From the NCBI GenBank assembly GCA_900318995.1, contig ONMR01000003.1, positions 1 through 64,000 on the forward strand: a stretch of 64,000 nt of DNA. Direction: 5' to 3'. Origin of the DNA: an uncultured Prevotellaceae bacterium. GTDB taxonomy: Bacteria; Bacteroidota; Bacteroidia; Bacteroidales; Bacteroidaceae. The notes under the pieces are model-generated. The model saw nothing but the letters and a program-made list of their open reading frames with translations, had not been told where the DNA came from and made no database searches. Position numbers and translations under genes: made by a program. This document shows positions 1 to 9,566 of this stretch, piece after piece. Positions within the stretch are counted from its first letter, which is position 1. Each line of letters begins with the position of its first letter.

Positions 1-122
1 GAATTAAACTGAGATTAGACGGAAAGAGCCCGGCACAATACCGAGCTCTCCAAATATCAAATCAATAATTAATCCGTCCAACTTTTTGGGTTCACTTCAC
101 CCCAATGGTATCATTTTTGTTC

Positions 123-2468
123 TTACTTGCTCAGTGAGGCGTGCATGCTGGCGGCAGCGCGGCGGCCGTCACCCATGGCAAGGATTACGGTTGCACCTCC
201 GCGGACGATGTCACCACCTGCAAAGATTGTAGGTATTGATGACTGCATGCTCTCGTTTACGGCGATGGTGTTCTTGCGGCCCAGCTCCAGACCCTCGATT
301 GACTTGGGTACGATGGGGTTGGGGGATACACCTACTGCTACTATTACCATATCAACATCAACTGTGATGGTCTCACCTGTGGGAACCGGGCTGCGGCGTC
401 CGCTTGCATCGGGCTCACCAAGCTCCATCTTTTCCAGGACAGCCTGCTTTACACGACCGTTCTCGTCGCCGATGTAGCGGATGGGGTTGTGCAGGGTCAT
501 GAACTCTACACCCTCCTCCTTAGCGTGCTTGACCTCCTCCAGACGGGCAGGCATCTCCTCCTCACTGCGGCGATATACTATCATGGCGCGCTCGGCACCC
601 AGACGCAGGGCGGTGCGGACAGAGTCCATAGCGGTGTTACCGCCACCTACAATCATCATCTTCTTGCCGAATGTTATGGGAGTATCGGACTCCTGGCTGG
701 CGGCATCCATCAGGTTGACGCGGGTCAGATACTCGTTTGATGACATTATATTGATAAGGTTCTCACCTTCAATGTTCATGAAGTTGGGCAGACCGGCACC
801 CGAGCCTACGAAAATGCCCTTGTAACCCTCCTGCTCAAGTTCGCTTACCTTGATGGTCTTACCTACGATGCAGTCCTTTACGAACTTGACTCCCATATTC
901 TGCAGGTTCTCAATCTCCACGTCAACAATCTTGTTGGGCAGACGGAACTCGGGGATACCGTACTTGAGCACACCGCCAATCTCATGCAGGGCCTCGAAAA
1001 CGGTTACATCATAACCAAACTTGGCCATATCGCCGGCGAATGACAGTCCTGAAGGACCTGAGCCGATGACGGCTATCTTCTTGCCGTTAGGTGCTGCAAC
1101 CTCGGGTACTGAGATATTACCGCTCTCACGCTCGTAATCGGCAGCAAAGCGCTCCAGATAACCTATGGCAACCGGCTTCTTACCCATCTTGAGGTGTATG
1201 CACTTGCTCTCGCACTGTTTCTCCTGCGGGCATACGCGGCCGCAGACAGCGGGCAGGGCGCTGGTGTGCTTGAGCACCTTGGCAGCAGCCAGATAGTTGC
1301 CGCGTTCAATATTCTTGATGAATGAAGGGATCTCTATGTTTACGGGGCAGCCCTCCATGCAGGACGGGTTGGCACAGTCAAGACAACGCTTGGCCTCAAG
1401 CAGAGCCTGCTCCTCGGTAAGACCCTGGTTAACCTCCTCCTTGCGGCTGTGACGGCGGTAGTCAGGTGCCAGCTCGTTCATTACGCAGCGCTCAATTGCG
1501 GTGCGGTCCTTAGGTTTCATTGTGGCGCGCAGATCTACTCTCCACTGGGCGTTGCGGTCGGTCAGGACCTCGATGGGCTCAACTTCCTGCTTAGCCTTGC
1601 CTCCGCAGCAGCATTCAGCCTTTTCTGCGGCAGGTGCTGCGGCTGCAACACTCTCCTCGAGTTTCTTCATCTCCTCGCGCTCGGTCTCCTTGAAGGCGCC
1701 CATACGCTTCATCATGCCGTCCCAGTCAACCTCGTGGCCGTCAAATTCCGGACCGTCCACGCATACGAACCTGGTCTTGCCGCCAACGCTTACACGGCAG
1801 GCGCCGCACATACCGGTACCATCGACCATGATAGTGTTCAGTGAAACATCGGTAGAGATATTGTATTTTTGAGTAAGAAGGCAGCAGAACTTCATCATGA
1901 TGGCGGGGCCGATGGCAAAGCACTTGTCAACCTTCTCGCGGTTGATTACCTCTTCCATACCAACGGTTACAACGCCCTTGTTGCCGTATGATCCGTCATC
2001 GGTCATGATGATGGTCTCATCGGCATACTTGCGTACCTCATCCTCCAGTATGATGAGCTCCTTGGTACGGCCTGCAAGGACTGCTATCACCTTGTTGCCG
2101 GCCTCCTTGAGAGCCTTGATGATGGGGAGCATGGGAGCGGTACCTACACCGCCGCCGGCGCAGAGTACTGTACCGAATTTTTCAATATGTGTGGCCTGGC
2201 CCAGAGGACCTACCACGTCAGTGATCATATCGCCGACCTCAAGTTTGCAGAGACGGTTGGTGGAGAGTCCGATACGCTGTACAACCAGGGTGATGGTGCC
2301 GCGCTTTACATCTGAATCGGCTATTGTAAGCGGTATACGCTCACCTTTCTCTCCGATACGGATTATTACGAAGTGGCCGGCACGGCGTGATCTGGCAATG
2401 AGCGGTGCCTCAACCTCAAACTTGAATACATTCTCTGAAAACTGTTGTTTGGATACAATCCTGTTCAT
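123..2468 (-). CDS. NfnAB-type fused flavoprotein: ferredoxin-NAD(P) reductase-like plus GltD-like subunit
   Basis: Fusion of two flavoproteins that are separate subunits in NfnAB (electron-bifurcating NADH-dependent ferredoxin:NADP oxidoreductase) and related sulfide dehydrogenases. Residues 1-~285 form a PyrK/NfnA-like FAD and NAD domain ending in a 2Fe-2S cysteine set (GMCGACRV, then FVCVDGPEFDG). After an Ala-rich linker containing ECCCGG, the GltD/NfnB half has two 4Fe-4S cysteine groups (CLDCANPSCMEGCP; CGRVCPQEKQCESKC), an FAD site (IGSGPSGLSFAGD) and an NADPH site (IVGGGNTAMDSV). Likely role is cytoplasmic electron transfer between NADH, NADPH and ferredoxin; a glutamate-synthase role cannot be excluded, since no large GltB subunit is adjacent. 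The fused arrangement is common in Bacteroidetes. Single gene with its own leftward promoter. Confidence 0.88.
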   Translation of the reverse strand: MNRIVSKQQFSENVFKFEVEAPLIARSRRAGHFVIIRIGEKGERIPLTIADSDVKRGTITLVVQRIGLSTNRLCKLEVGDMITDVVGPLGQATHIEKFGTVLCAGGGVGTAPMLPIIKALKEAGNKVIAVLAGRTKELIILEDEVRKYADETIIMTDDGSYGNKGVVTVGMEEVINREKVDKCFAIGPAIMMKFCCLLTQKYNISTDVSLNTIMVDGTGMCGACRVSVGGKTRFVCVDGPEFDGHEVDWDGMMKRMGAFKETEREEMKKLEESVAAAAPAAEKAECCCGGKAKQEVEPIEVLTDRNAQWRVDLRATMKPKDRTAIERCVMNELAPDYRRHSRKEEVNQGLTEEQALLEAKRCLDCANPSCMEGCPVNIEIPSFIKNIERGNYLAAAKVLKHTSALPAVCGRVCPQEKQCESKCIHLKMGKKPVAIGYLERFAADYERESGNISVPEVAAPNGKKIAVIGSGPSGLSFAGDMAKFGYDVTVFEALHEIGGVLKYGIPEFRLPNKIVDVEIENLQNMGVKFVKDCIVGKTIKVSELEQEGYKGIFVGSGAGLPNFMNIEGENLINIMSSNEYLTRVNLMDAASQESDTPITFGKKMMIVGGGNTAMDSVRTALRLGAERAMIVYRRSEEEMPARLEEVKHAKEEGVEFMTLHNPIRYIGDENGRVKQAVLEKMELGEPDASGRRSPVPTGETITVDVDMVIVAVGVSPNPIVPKSIEGLELGRKNTIAVNESMQSSIPTIFAGGDIVRGGATVILAMGDGRRAAASMHASLSK

Positions 2469-2507
2469 ATCTTGTCTATTTTCCTGTCAAGAAGTTTTTT
2501 TATCGCG

Positions 2508-2515
2508 CAAAGTTA
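2508..2515 (-). promoter_or_regulatory. Bacteroidetes -7 element for the NfnAB-type gene
   Basis: On the minus strand this reads TAACTTTG, matching the Bacteroides -7 consensus TAnnTTTG, about 40 bases before the start codon. I see no good TTTG -33 box at the usual 19-20 base spacing, so this is a partial match. Confidence 0.45.
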
Positions 2516-2570
2516 TCAATTAATACTTTTTGTGTTTATATTTGTGATAACGATTTTTAATAAAGGACTG

Positions 2571-2578
2571 TAATTTTG
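2571..2578 (+). promoter_or_regulatory. Possible -7 element for the glycogen debranching operon
   Basis: TAATTTTG fits TAnnTTTG and lies 50 bases before the start at 2629. No correctly spaced TTTG -33 box was found, so this is a weak call. Confidence 0.35.
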
Positions 2579-2628
2579 CATTCATTTGCAAAAGCGGTGC
2601 ATATTGGATAAGAAAATATACAAAATAG

Positions 2629-4566
2629 ATGAGTTATCTGCGTTTTGAAAAGACCCTCATGACCAATCTTGAGGAGACGCTGCCCAGAGAGATCCTCCGT
2701 ACTAACCGATCCGGCGCATATCACTGCACCACGATTGTTGACTGCAATACCCGTAAATACCACGGCCTGCTGGTGGTCCCTCTGCCTGAGTTGGACGATG
2801 AAAACCATGTGCTGCTGTCTTCATTGGATGAAACCGTGATACAGCATGGTGCCGAATTCAACCTGGGACTGCATCAGTATTGGGGATACAATTTCAGCCC
2901 CAAAGGTCATAAGTACATAAGGGAATTCAACTGTGACAAAGTACCTACCACAATATACCGTGTAGGAGGTGTCATGCTTAAGAAAGAGAAACTTTTTGAG
3001 CACAATGAAAACCGTATACTTATACGGTATACGCTTCTGGATGCGCATTCCGAGACAACGCTCCGTTTCCAGCCATTTCTGGCTTTCCGCAGCGTCCGTC
3101 AGTTTACACATGAGAACAGCAACGCCCGCCGCGACTATGAGATGGTGGAGAACGGTATCAAGACAAGCATGTATCCCGGTTATCCGGACCTTTACATGCA
3201 GTTCAGCAAGGAGAATGAGTTTGTTTTCCGTCCGGACTGGTACCGCAAGTTTGAGTACTCCAAGGAGTTGGAGCGCGGATATGAGTTCAACGAGGATCTC
3301 TACGTGCCCGGATATTTTGAGATGCCCATCAAAAAGGGCGAGAGCATAGTCTTTTCGGCCGGCTTGTCGGAGGTCAAGACAAAGGGCCTGAAGCGTACAT
3401 TCACCGTTGAGGCCAACGAGCGCACCCCGCGTGACAATTTCTATCACTGTCTTAAGAATGCTGCGCATCAGTTCCATAACAAGGTGGGAGGACACCATTA
3501 CGTGCTGGCCGGTTACCCGTGGTTCAAGTGCCGCGCCCGTGATATGTTCATATCCCTTCCCGGACTGACCCTGGCTATCAAGGAGGTCGGGGAGTTTGAG
3601 AGTGTCATGAATACTGCATCGGAGGCCATACGTGATTTCATAAAAGGTGTTCCGTGCAAGCTTCAGATATATGAGATAGAGCATCCCGACGTGCTGCTTT
3701 GGGCAGTCTGGGCCATCCAGCAGTACGCCAAGTATACATCCCGAGAGCAGGCCTGGAACAAGTACGGCAAACTGCTTACCGAGATAATGGACTTCCTCAG
3801 GCACAACCGTCATTACAACTTCTTCCTGCACAGCAACGGATTGGTACACATAAATGGTAAGGAGAAGGCCGCCACATGGATGAACTCCACCGCAAACGGT
3901 GTTCCGGTTATTCCACGTACAGGCTATGTAGTTGAGGTAAATGCCTTGTGGTACAATGCCCTGATGTTCGTGGCTGACCTTACAAAGGAGTTCGGCAAGC
4001 CTGATTACTCGAAGCGTCTGGAGACTTTGGCCTCAAATTCGGGTAAGGCGTTTGTTAAAACTTTCCTGAACCAGTACGGTTATCTGTATGACTTTGTGGA
4101 CAAGGATGCTCCCGATTGGAGCGTGCGTCCGAATCAGATATTCGCTGTGGCTTTAGATTATACTCCGCTGGATCTCAAGCAACAGAAGGCTGTTGTGGAT
4201 ATAGTGACCAAGGAGTTGCTTACCCCTAAGGGACTGCGTTCCCTGAGCCCAAAGAGCCTTGGCTACAATCCCAATTACGTGGGGCCGCAGCGTGAGCGTG
4301 ACTATGCATACCATCAGGGTACCGCATGGCCCTGGCTGGCAGGATTCTACTTTGAGGCATACCTCAAGGTATTCAAGATGAGCGGACTCTCATTCGTGGA
4401 GCGTCAGATGATAGGTTACGAGGATGAGATGACATCGCATTGCATCGGTTCACTGCCCGAACTGTTTGACGGCAACCCGCCGTTCAAGGGCCGCGGCGCC
4501 GTATCGTTCGCAATGAACGTAGCCGAGATACTGAGGACTATAAAGATGATTAATGAATTTCAATAA
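2629..4566 (+). CDS. Glycogen debranching enzyme (amylo-alpha-1,6-glucosidase family)
   Basis: 645 residues with the bacterial GDE layout: an N-terminal beta-rich domain (residues ~1-260, beginning with the family-typical RTNRSGAYHCTT and NTRKYHGLL) and a C-terminal (alpha/alpha)6 barrel (~280-645) with WFKCRARDMFISLPGL, TWMNSTANGVPVIPRTGY and YHQGTAWPWLAGFY. The family hydrolyses alpha-1,6 branch points of glycogen or limit dextrins in the cytoplasm. No signal peptide. First gene of a rightward three-gene unit with a GT4 glycosyltransferase (13-base gap) and a GH57 enzyme, which together indicate intracellular alpha-glucan turnover. Confidence 0.92.
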   Translation: MSYLRFEKTLMTNLEETLPREILRTNRSGAYHCTTIVDCNTRKYHGLLVVPLPELDDENHVLLSSLDETVIQHGAEFNLGLHQYWGYNFSPKGHKYIREFNCDKVPTTIYRVGGVMLKKEKLFEHNENRILIRYTLLDAHSETTLRFQPFLAFRSVRQFTHENSNARRDYEMVENGIKTSMYPGYPDLYMQFSKENEFVFRPDWYRKFEYSKELERGYEFNEDLYVPGYFEMPIKKGESIVFSAGLSEVKTKGLKRTFTVEANERTPRDNFYHCLKNAAHQFHNKVGGHHYVLAGYPWFKCRARDMFISLPGLTLAIKEVGEFESVMNTASEAIRDFIKGVPCKLQIYEIEHPDVLLWAVWAIQQYAKYTSREQAWNKYGKLLTEIMDFLRHNRHYNFFLHSNGLVHINGKEKAATWMNSTANGVPVIPRTGYVVEVNALWYNALMFVADLTKEFGKPDYSKRLETLASNSGKAFVKTFLNQYGYLYDFVDKDAPDWSVRPNQIFAVALDYTPLDLKQQKAVVDIVTKELLTPKGLRSLSPKSLGYNPNYVGPQRERDYAYHQGTAWPWLAGFYFEAYLKVFKMSGLSFVERQMIGYEDEMTSHCIGSLPELFDGNPPFKGRGAVSFAMNVAEILRTIKMINEFQ

Positions 4567-4579
4567 ATAAACTCGAGAT

Positions 4580-5842
4580 ATGAAGGTACTGATGTTCGGC
4601 TGGGAGTTTCCGCCCCATATCCTTGGAGGATTGGGAACGGCCAGTTTCGGATTGACAAGAGGACTGGCAAATCAGGGGAACGTTGACATTACGTTCTGCC
4701 TGCCCAAACCATGGGGCGATGAGGATCAGAGTTTCATGAAGATTGTAGGTATGAATACAGTTCCAGTGGTTTGGAGAAACCCGGATAAAGGTGTGCTTCA
4801 GGAGCGTTATCCATGGATGAACGCGGATGACTATTACCGATTCCGTGACCATATCTACTCTGATTTCAGCAACCTGTATACCAATGACCTGGGCTGCATA
4901 GAGTTCTCAGGCCGATATCCGGACAATCTGCATGAAGAGATAAACAACTACTCTATCGTGGCCGGTGTTGTGGCACGAACACAGGAGTTTGATATTATCC
5001 ATTCACACGATTGGTTGACTTATCCCGCCGGCATACATGCCAAGCAGGTAAGCGGCAAGCCGCTGGTGATACATGTCCATGCAACGGACTTTGACCGTAG
5101 CCGTGGCAACGTGAACCCCACGGTCTATGCCATCGAGAAGAACGGAATGGATTATGCCGACCATATAATGTGCGTGAGTGAGCTGACACGTCAGACGGTT
5201 ATCAACAAGTATCATCAGGATCCGCGCAAGGTATCCACCATGCATAATGCAGTCGAGCCGTTGCCTCAGGAAATACAGGACATCGTTCCGCAAAAGAAAC
5301 CGCATGAGAAGGTGGTTACGTTCCTGGGCCGTATCACCATGCAGAAAGGTCCGGAATACTTTGTCGAGGCTGCCGCCCTGGTGCTTAAGCGTACACGCGA
5401 TATCCGATTCTGCATGGCCGGTAGCGGTGACATGATGAACGCCATGATAACTATGGCAGCCGAACGCGGTATTGCCGACCGTTTCCATTTCCCGGGATTC
5501 ATGAAGGGCAAGCAGGTGTATGAATGCCTCAAGGCCAGCGATGTCTATATAATGCCGTCGGTTTCCGAGCCATTCGGCATTTCTCCGCTGGAAGCCATGC
5601 AGTGTGAGGTGCCCACCATCATCTCCAAGCAGTCCGGTTGTGCCGAGATCCTGGACAAGTGCATCAAGGTGGACTATTGGGATATCCATGCCATGGCCGA
5701 TGCCATCTACTCGATCTGTAACTACCCGGCACTTTATGAGTATCTCAAGGTGGAGGGAAAGAAGGAGGTCGATGCTATCACATGGGATAAAGTGGGAGAG
5801 CGTATTCTGGCACGTTACAAGAAACTGCTGGGCATTAAATGA
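4580..5842 (+). CDS. GT4-type glycosyltransferase, probable glucan synthase
   Basis: 420-residue GT-B glycosyltransferase. The N-terminal Rossmann domain starts with MFGWEFPPHILGGLGTAS, carrying the GGLG loop shared with glycogen synthases, and has the HSHDWLTYPAG segment. The C-terminal domain (~240-420) has FLGRITMQKGPEYFVEA and the nucleotide-sugar-binding SEPFGISPLEAMQC with the acidic E-x7-E pattern. Because it is full length and lies between a debranching enzyme and a GH57 enzyme, it is a good candidate for the main alpha-1,4-glucan-elongating activity, while the short GT5-like protein at 8688-9491 lacks the C-terminal domain. Sugar donor and acceptor cannot be read from the sequence. 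Confidence 0.85.
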   Translation: MKVLMFGWEFPPHILGGLGTASFGLTRGLANQGNVDITFCLPKPWGDEDQSFMKIVGMNTVPVVWRNPDKGVLQERYPWMNADDYYRFRDHIYSDFSNLYTNDLGCIEFSGRYPDNLHEEINNYSIVAGVVARTQEFDIIHSHDWLTYPAGIHAKQVSGKPLVIHVHATDFDRSRGNVNPTVYAIEKNGMDYADHIMCVSELTRQTVINKYHQDPRKVSTMHNAVEPLPQEIQDIVPQKKPHEKVVTFLGRITMQKGPEYFVEAAALVLKRTRDIRFCMAGSGDMMNAMITMAAERGIADRFHFPGFMKGKQVYECLKASDVYIMPSVSEPFGISPLEAMQCEVPTIISKQSGCAEILDKCIKVDYWDIHAMADAIYSICNYPALYEYLKVEGKKEVDAITWDKVGERILARYKKLLGIK

Positions 5843-5868
5843 ATTTAGAATAAAAAGGAAAACAAGAT

Positions 5869-7179
5869 ATGAAAACAATCTGTCTGTATTTTGAGATTCA
5901 TCAGATTATCCATCTCAAGAGGTACCGTTTCTTTGATATAGGTACAGACCACTATTATTACGATGATTATGCCAATGAGACCAGCATAACCAATATCGCC
6001 GAGAACTCATATATCCCGGCACTGAAGACGCTCATTGACATGGCCCGCAAGAGCGAGGGTGCCTTCAAGGTAGCCCTGTCGCTGTCAGGCGTCGGTCTGG
6101 AACAGTTGGAGCGTTATGCTCCCCAGGTGATAGACCTGCTTCAGGAACTGAACGAGACCGGTTGCGTGGAGTTCATTGCCGAGCCTTATTCACACGGTCT
6201 GGCATCATTGGCTCCCAACGGAGAGAAGTCATTCCGTGAGGAGGTAAAGCGTCAGGTTGACAAGATAAACCAGCTTTTCGGTCAGAAACCAAAGGTATTC
6301 CGCAACTCCAGCCTTATCTACGATGATGAGATAGGCGGTCTGGTGGCCGATATGGGATTCAAGGGAGTGCTTACCGAGGGTGCCAAGCACATCCTGGGCT
6401 GGAAGAGCCCCCATTATCTCTATCACTGCGCTCTCAATCCCAACCTGAAGGTATTTACCCGTGACTACAAGCTGTCCGATGACATCAGCCTGAGATTCTC
6501 CAATCCTTCATGGGAGGCATATCCGCTTATGGCCGACAAGTACATGGACTGGATTGCCCAGAGCCCCGAGGAGGACGGTGTGTTCAACATTTTCATGGAG
6601 CTTTGCGCACTTGGAATATATCAGCCGCTCAGCTCAAATATCCTGGAGTTCATGAGCAACCTGCCGGTTGCCGCCAAGGAGCGTGGCATAGGATTCCAGA
6701 CTCCGTCGGAGGTTATCAAAACCCATAAGTCAGTTTCTTCGATAGAGGTTCCTTATCCCATGTCATGGAATGATGAGGAACGCGATATCAGTTGCTGGCT
6801 TGGCAACGTGATGCAGCGTGAGGCTTTTGACAAGCTCTATTCAATCGGAGAGCGTGTCATCCTGGCAAACGACAGGCACTTGCGTCAGGACTGGGATTAT
6901 CTGCAGGCCAGCAATAACTTCCGTTTCATGACCACCAAGAACAATGCCGTGTCAATGGATCGCGGAATCTATGAGTCACCGTATGATGCTTTCACCAACT
7001 ACATGAACATTCTGGGTGATTTCCTGCAGAGAGTTAACTGGGCATTGCCTCTGGATATAGATACCGAGGAGCTCAACGCCTTCCAGACTACAATCAGCAA
7101 TCAGGACAAGAAAATTCAGTCACTGGAGAAACAGGTGGCCCGACTCAAGGCCGCGGCTGACAAACCCAAGAAGAAATGA
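5869..7179 (+). CDS. GH57 family glycoside hydrolase (alpha-amylase-like)
   Basis: 436 residues starting with ICLYFEIHQIIHLKRYRFFD, typical of the GH57 (beta/alpha)7 barrel N-terminus in Bacteroidetes, followed by CVEFIAEPYSHGLASLAP and FRNSSLIYDDEIGGLVADMG. The last ~35 residues (from TTISNQDKKIQSLEKQ) are a charged coiled coil rich in Lys. No signal peptide, so cytoplasmic. The family hydrolyses or transfers alpha-glucans; I did not confirm the catalytic pair. Last gene of the debranching enzyme-GT4-GH57 unit, followed immediately by a strong terminator. Confidence 0.87.
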   Translation: MKTICLYFEIHQIIHLKRYRFFDIGTDHYYYDDYANETSITNIAENSYIPALKTLIDMARKSEGAFKVALSLSGVGLEQLERYAPQVIDLLQELNETGCVEFIAEPYSHGLASLAPNGEKSFREEVKRQVDKINQLFGQKPKVFRNSSLIYDDEIGGLVADMGFKGVLTEGAKHILGWKSPHYLYHCALNPNLKVFTRDYKLSDDISLRFSNPSWEAYPLMADKYMDWIAQSPEEDGVFNIFMELCALGIYQPLSSNILEFMSNLPVAAKERGIGFQTPSEVIKTHKSVSSIEVPYPMSWNDEERDISCWLGNVMQREAFDKLYSIGERVILANDRHLRQDWDYLQASNNFRFMTTKNNAVSMDRGIYESPYDAFTNYMNILGDFLQRVNWALPLDIDTEELNAFQTTISNQDKKIQSLEKQVARLKAAADKPKKK

Positions 7180-7181
7180 AT

Positions 7182-7220
7182 AAAAAACCTTGCGATTTAC
7201 TTACAATCGCAAGGTTTTTT
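7182..7220 (+). terminator. Intrinsic terminator, probably bidirectional
   Basis: Perfect stem AACCTTGCGATT / AATCGCAAGGTT with a 7-base loop, a run of T on the right and a run of A on the left. It sits between the convergent ends of the GH57 gene and the DUF4270 gene. Confidence 0.9.
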
Positions 7221-7235
7221 TGATCCGTTTTTCAA

Positions 7236-8675
7236 TCAGAACTTGGTGCGTATTGTCTTAATCTTGATAGGCGTATTTCCGCCAATCAGTTTGATCTGAT
7301 GCATCCTTGTGTCCACCCTGTAGCTAAGGGCATTGTTCCGGGAGTCCGTTGTGGCAATGACCGGAATCAGGACAACCTTGTTCCAATTGGGATATTCGGC
7401 CTCATATGCTGCTGATGTACTGCCGTTTGAATTCTTCCATTCCTCACGTTCGCTGTAAATATTCTCAATCAATGCAGCTATATTTTCATAGGTGTATGTG
7501 CCGTATTTGCTTGAATATGATGCAGCAAAGGATTCTGTATTGTCTATGGATCGGTTTCTGGAGAAAAACTCCTGCATCCGGTCCTTGCGTATGAGCATGA
7601 GATTGTTGGGGACTGACGGCTTGAATCGGCTGGAGGGTGTCACGGCAGTCGATATGCATAGCTTGGCGGAGTTCAGCACGTACTCATCATCTCTCATATC
7701 ATCAATGGGGAGAGTGATTTCGGTCAAAAGACCGAACGGAGTTCTTATCCAGGTGCAACTGCTGTCGTTAATCTGGCTTTCAAGCCCGGTCCATTTGAAA
7801 CTGTTTAGCTGCATCACCTCACTGTTGCCGGGGAATTCGGCCATCAGGGACTGTACGATAGGTTCATCGTCATCATTGGTGTCTATGAACTTGAAATTGA
7901 CTTCAAGTATTGTACGGTCTATGTACAGAATGGTGCCGTCACCCTGCGAACAACGTATGTAAAAACCTTTGTAGAGGTTCTCCATGAATGACCTTGCGTC
8001 CGAAAAATAGTGACGGGTGGCAGGATCGAAATAAGACTCCAGTATGTTCTTGGCTACCGAATCGGGTAGGGGAATGGTTATGCTGGGAGTATAGTTGTAA
8101 AGATCACGGATAGAGTCCTTGTCCTGAAGGTTCCATCCTGAAGCGGTTATGCTTGCCAAAGGCTTGGCCTGCGTGTCACAAAAAAGTGACGGGTCAATGT
8201 CTGGGTAATAGCGGGTTTCGGCATCAATCATCCTGTCGAGCGGGAATACCTCTATCTTGAAGGTGTTGGTTGAATCACCGAAGAATCCGCTGTAATAGAG
8301 CCTGAGATTGGCGTAATAGGGCTTTTGTCCGGCAACCGCACTGTCAAACCATGAGGGGAATACATGATTGCCTATCCCGTAAACCGAATCGGCCAACGTG
8401 AAGTTCTCCATGCAGTTGAGCTGAGTCAGATATCCGGCATTGAGTGTGGTTCCGCTGAACTGTTCGGTGAACCTACCCAAATTGCATGTTGAACTCATCA
8501 CGATAAGGGAGTCATTGGCCTTTATTGTGCGTGAAACAGCAAAGCAGGAGTCATCTTTTACGTTAATGATATCATTCTGGGGAGTCAAAGTCCAACCCAG
8601 ACCTGAAGTCTCATCGTCACATGAAATCAGAAACAGAACTGCAAGTATACTGCATACTGTCGTCTTGAGATTCAT
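7236..8675 (-). CDS. DUF4270 family lipoprotein
   Basis: 479 residues with a lipoprotein signal peptide (lipobox LISC, Cys at about residue 19, followed by DDE). The segment after it (GLGWTLTPQNDIINVKDD) and the overall length match DUF4270 proteins of Bacteroidetes, which are outer-membrane-associated lipoproteins of unknown function. Acidic residues directly after the lipidated Cys resemble the surface-export signal known for Bacteroidetes lipoproteins. It follows the short glycogen synthase gene by 12 bases on the same strand, an arrangement I recall from other Bacteroides next to panC-panD. Confidence 0.8.
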   Translation of the reverse strand: MNLKTTVCSILAVLFLISCDDETSGLGWTLTPQNDIINVKDDSCFAVSRTIKANDSLIVMSSTCNLGRFTEQFSGTTLNAGYLTQLNCMENFTLADSVYGIGNHVFPSWFDSAVAGQKPYYANLRLYYSGFFGDSTNTFKIEVFPLDRMIDAETRYYPDIDPSLFCDTQAKPLASITASGWNLQDKDSIRDLYNYTPSITIPLPDSVAKNILESYFDPATRHYFSDARSFMENLYKGFYIRCSQGDGTILYIDRTILEVNFKFIDTNDDDEPIVQSLMAEFPGNSEVMQLNSFKWTGLESQINDSSCTWIRTPFGLLTEITLPIDDMRDDEYVLNSAKLCISTAVTPSSRFKPSVPNNLMLIRKDRMQEFFSRNRSIDNTESFAASYSSKYGTYTYENIAALIENIYSEREEWKNSNGSTSAAYEAEYPNWNKVVLIPVIATTDSRNNALSYRVDTRMHQIKLIGGNTPIKIKTIRTKF

Positions 8676-8687
8676 ACCTGTATAAAA

Positions 8688-9491
8688 TCAGATTTTGTTA
8701 TAGAAGTCATTTATGATATCGGCCCCCATTGTGCTGGCATCACCCTCCAGGACGGGAATGCCTTTTCCTTTTGCGAATGCAGTGAGAGAGGCATCAACCG
8801 AAGCCGAGTTGCAGATTACTCCGTCTGAGAACTCAATTGCTTTCTTCATTACGGAATTATAGTCTATGGGAGTGTCAAAATCTCCGATATCGCCCATGGT
8901 CATATCCTTGGTTGGGATTATTCCGGGATATTTGTCGCTGAAACTGTTCCGGAAAGCCTTGTCATAAAGAGAATAAACCACCTTTGAGTCACGGAAGGCC
9001 GGCTCTTCATGATAGGCTTTCTTTATGTAAAGAGGTATGAGTGCCGAAAGCCAGCCGTGGCAGTGGATGATATCGGGGTTCCAGCGCAGTTTCTTGACTG
9101 TCTCAAGTACGCCGCGGGCAAAAAAGATGGTGCGCTCATCATTATCCTCATACTCCACACCGTTTTTATCGGTTACCTGCAGACGGTTCTGGAAAAAGTC
9201 CTCATTGTCAATGAAATAGACCTGGATACGGGCCGATTGCAGTGAAGCCACCTTAATTATTAGCGGATGGTCCGTATCGTCAATGATCAGGTTCATTCCG
9301 GACAGGCGGATAACCTCGTGCAACTGGTTGCGACGTTCGTTTATATTGCCCCATTTGGGCATGAAGGTACGGATATCGTTACCCAATTCCTGGATGCTTT
9401 GAGGCAACTGCCTGCAATAATCCGCCATTGGAGACTGAGCCACGAAGGGCGAAATCTGATCAGCAATGATAAGGATTTTTTTCTCGCTCAT
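8688..9491 (-). CDS. Half-size glycogen/starch synthase-like protein (GT5 N-terminal domain only)
   Basis: 267 residues corresponding to the N-terminal catalytic domain of glycogen/starch synthase (GT5), including DIIHCHGWLSALIPLYIK and VVYSLYDKAFRNSF. A full GT5 enzyme is ~480 residues; the C-terminal Rossmann domain, which carries much of the ADP-glucose site, is absent and no matching sequence follows in another frame, so this is not a recent frameshift. The N-terminal K-x-GGL motif is also missing (IADQISPFVAQSPMADY instead). Short forms like this are common in Bacteroidetes genomes. It may be non-catalytic or work with a partner. Transcribed with the DUF4270 gene. Confidence 0.8.
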   Translation of the reverse strand: MSEKKILIIADQISPFVAQSPMADYCRQLPQSIQELGNDIRTFMPKWGNINERRNQLHEVIRLSGMNLIIDDTDHPLIIKVASLQSARIQVYFIDNEDFFQNRLQVTDKNGVEYEDNDERTIFFARGVLETVKKLRWNPDIIHCHGWLSALIPLYIKKAYHEEPAFRDSKVVYSLYDKAFRNSFSDKYPGIIPTKDMTMGDIGDFDTPIDYNSVMKKAIEFSDGVICNSASVDASLTAFAKGKGIPVLEGDASTMGADIINDFYNKI

Positions 9492-9516
9492 ACAAGTATG
9501 ATTTCAGTTTATTATG

Positions 9517-9524
9517 CAAAGATA
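9517..9524 (-). promoter_or_regulatory. -7 element for the glycogen synthase-like/DUF4270 unit
   Basis: Minus strand reads TATCTTTG, an exact TAnnTTTG match 26 bases upstream of the start codon. No convincing -33 TTTG at the normal distance. Confidence 0.5.
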
Positions 9525-9566
9525 TAGAAAAAAAACATGAATTTGGCAAGCAGTTTGGCTGAAACT

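Noticed and set aside
1-122. Possible RNA gene or terminator upstream of the first gene
   Set aside because: Only a weak GAGC...GCTC dyad (near 26-51) without T-run; nothing supportable.
2821-3849. 342-residue open frame on the minus strand inside the debranching enzyme gene
   Set aside because: Antisense to a well-supported gene, no family resemblance, composition of a codon shadow.
5003-5878. 291-residue open frame on the minus strand inside the GT4 gene
   Set aside because: Shadow of the GT4 coding frame; no signal, ribosome-binding site or motif.
8688-9491. Frameshifted remnant of a full-length glycogen synthase
   Set aside because: The next gene begins 12 bases after a clean stop and no GT5 C-terminal sequence is found in other frames.
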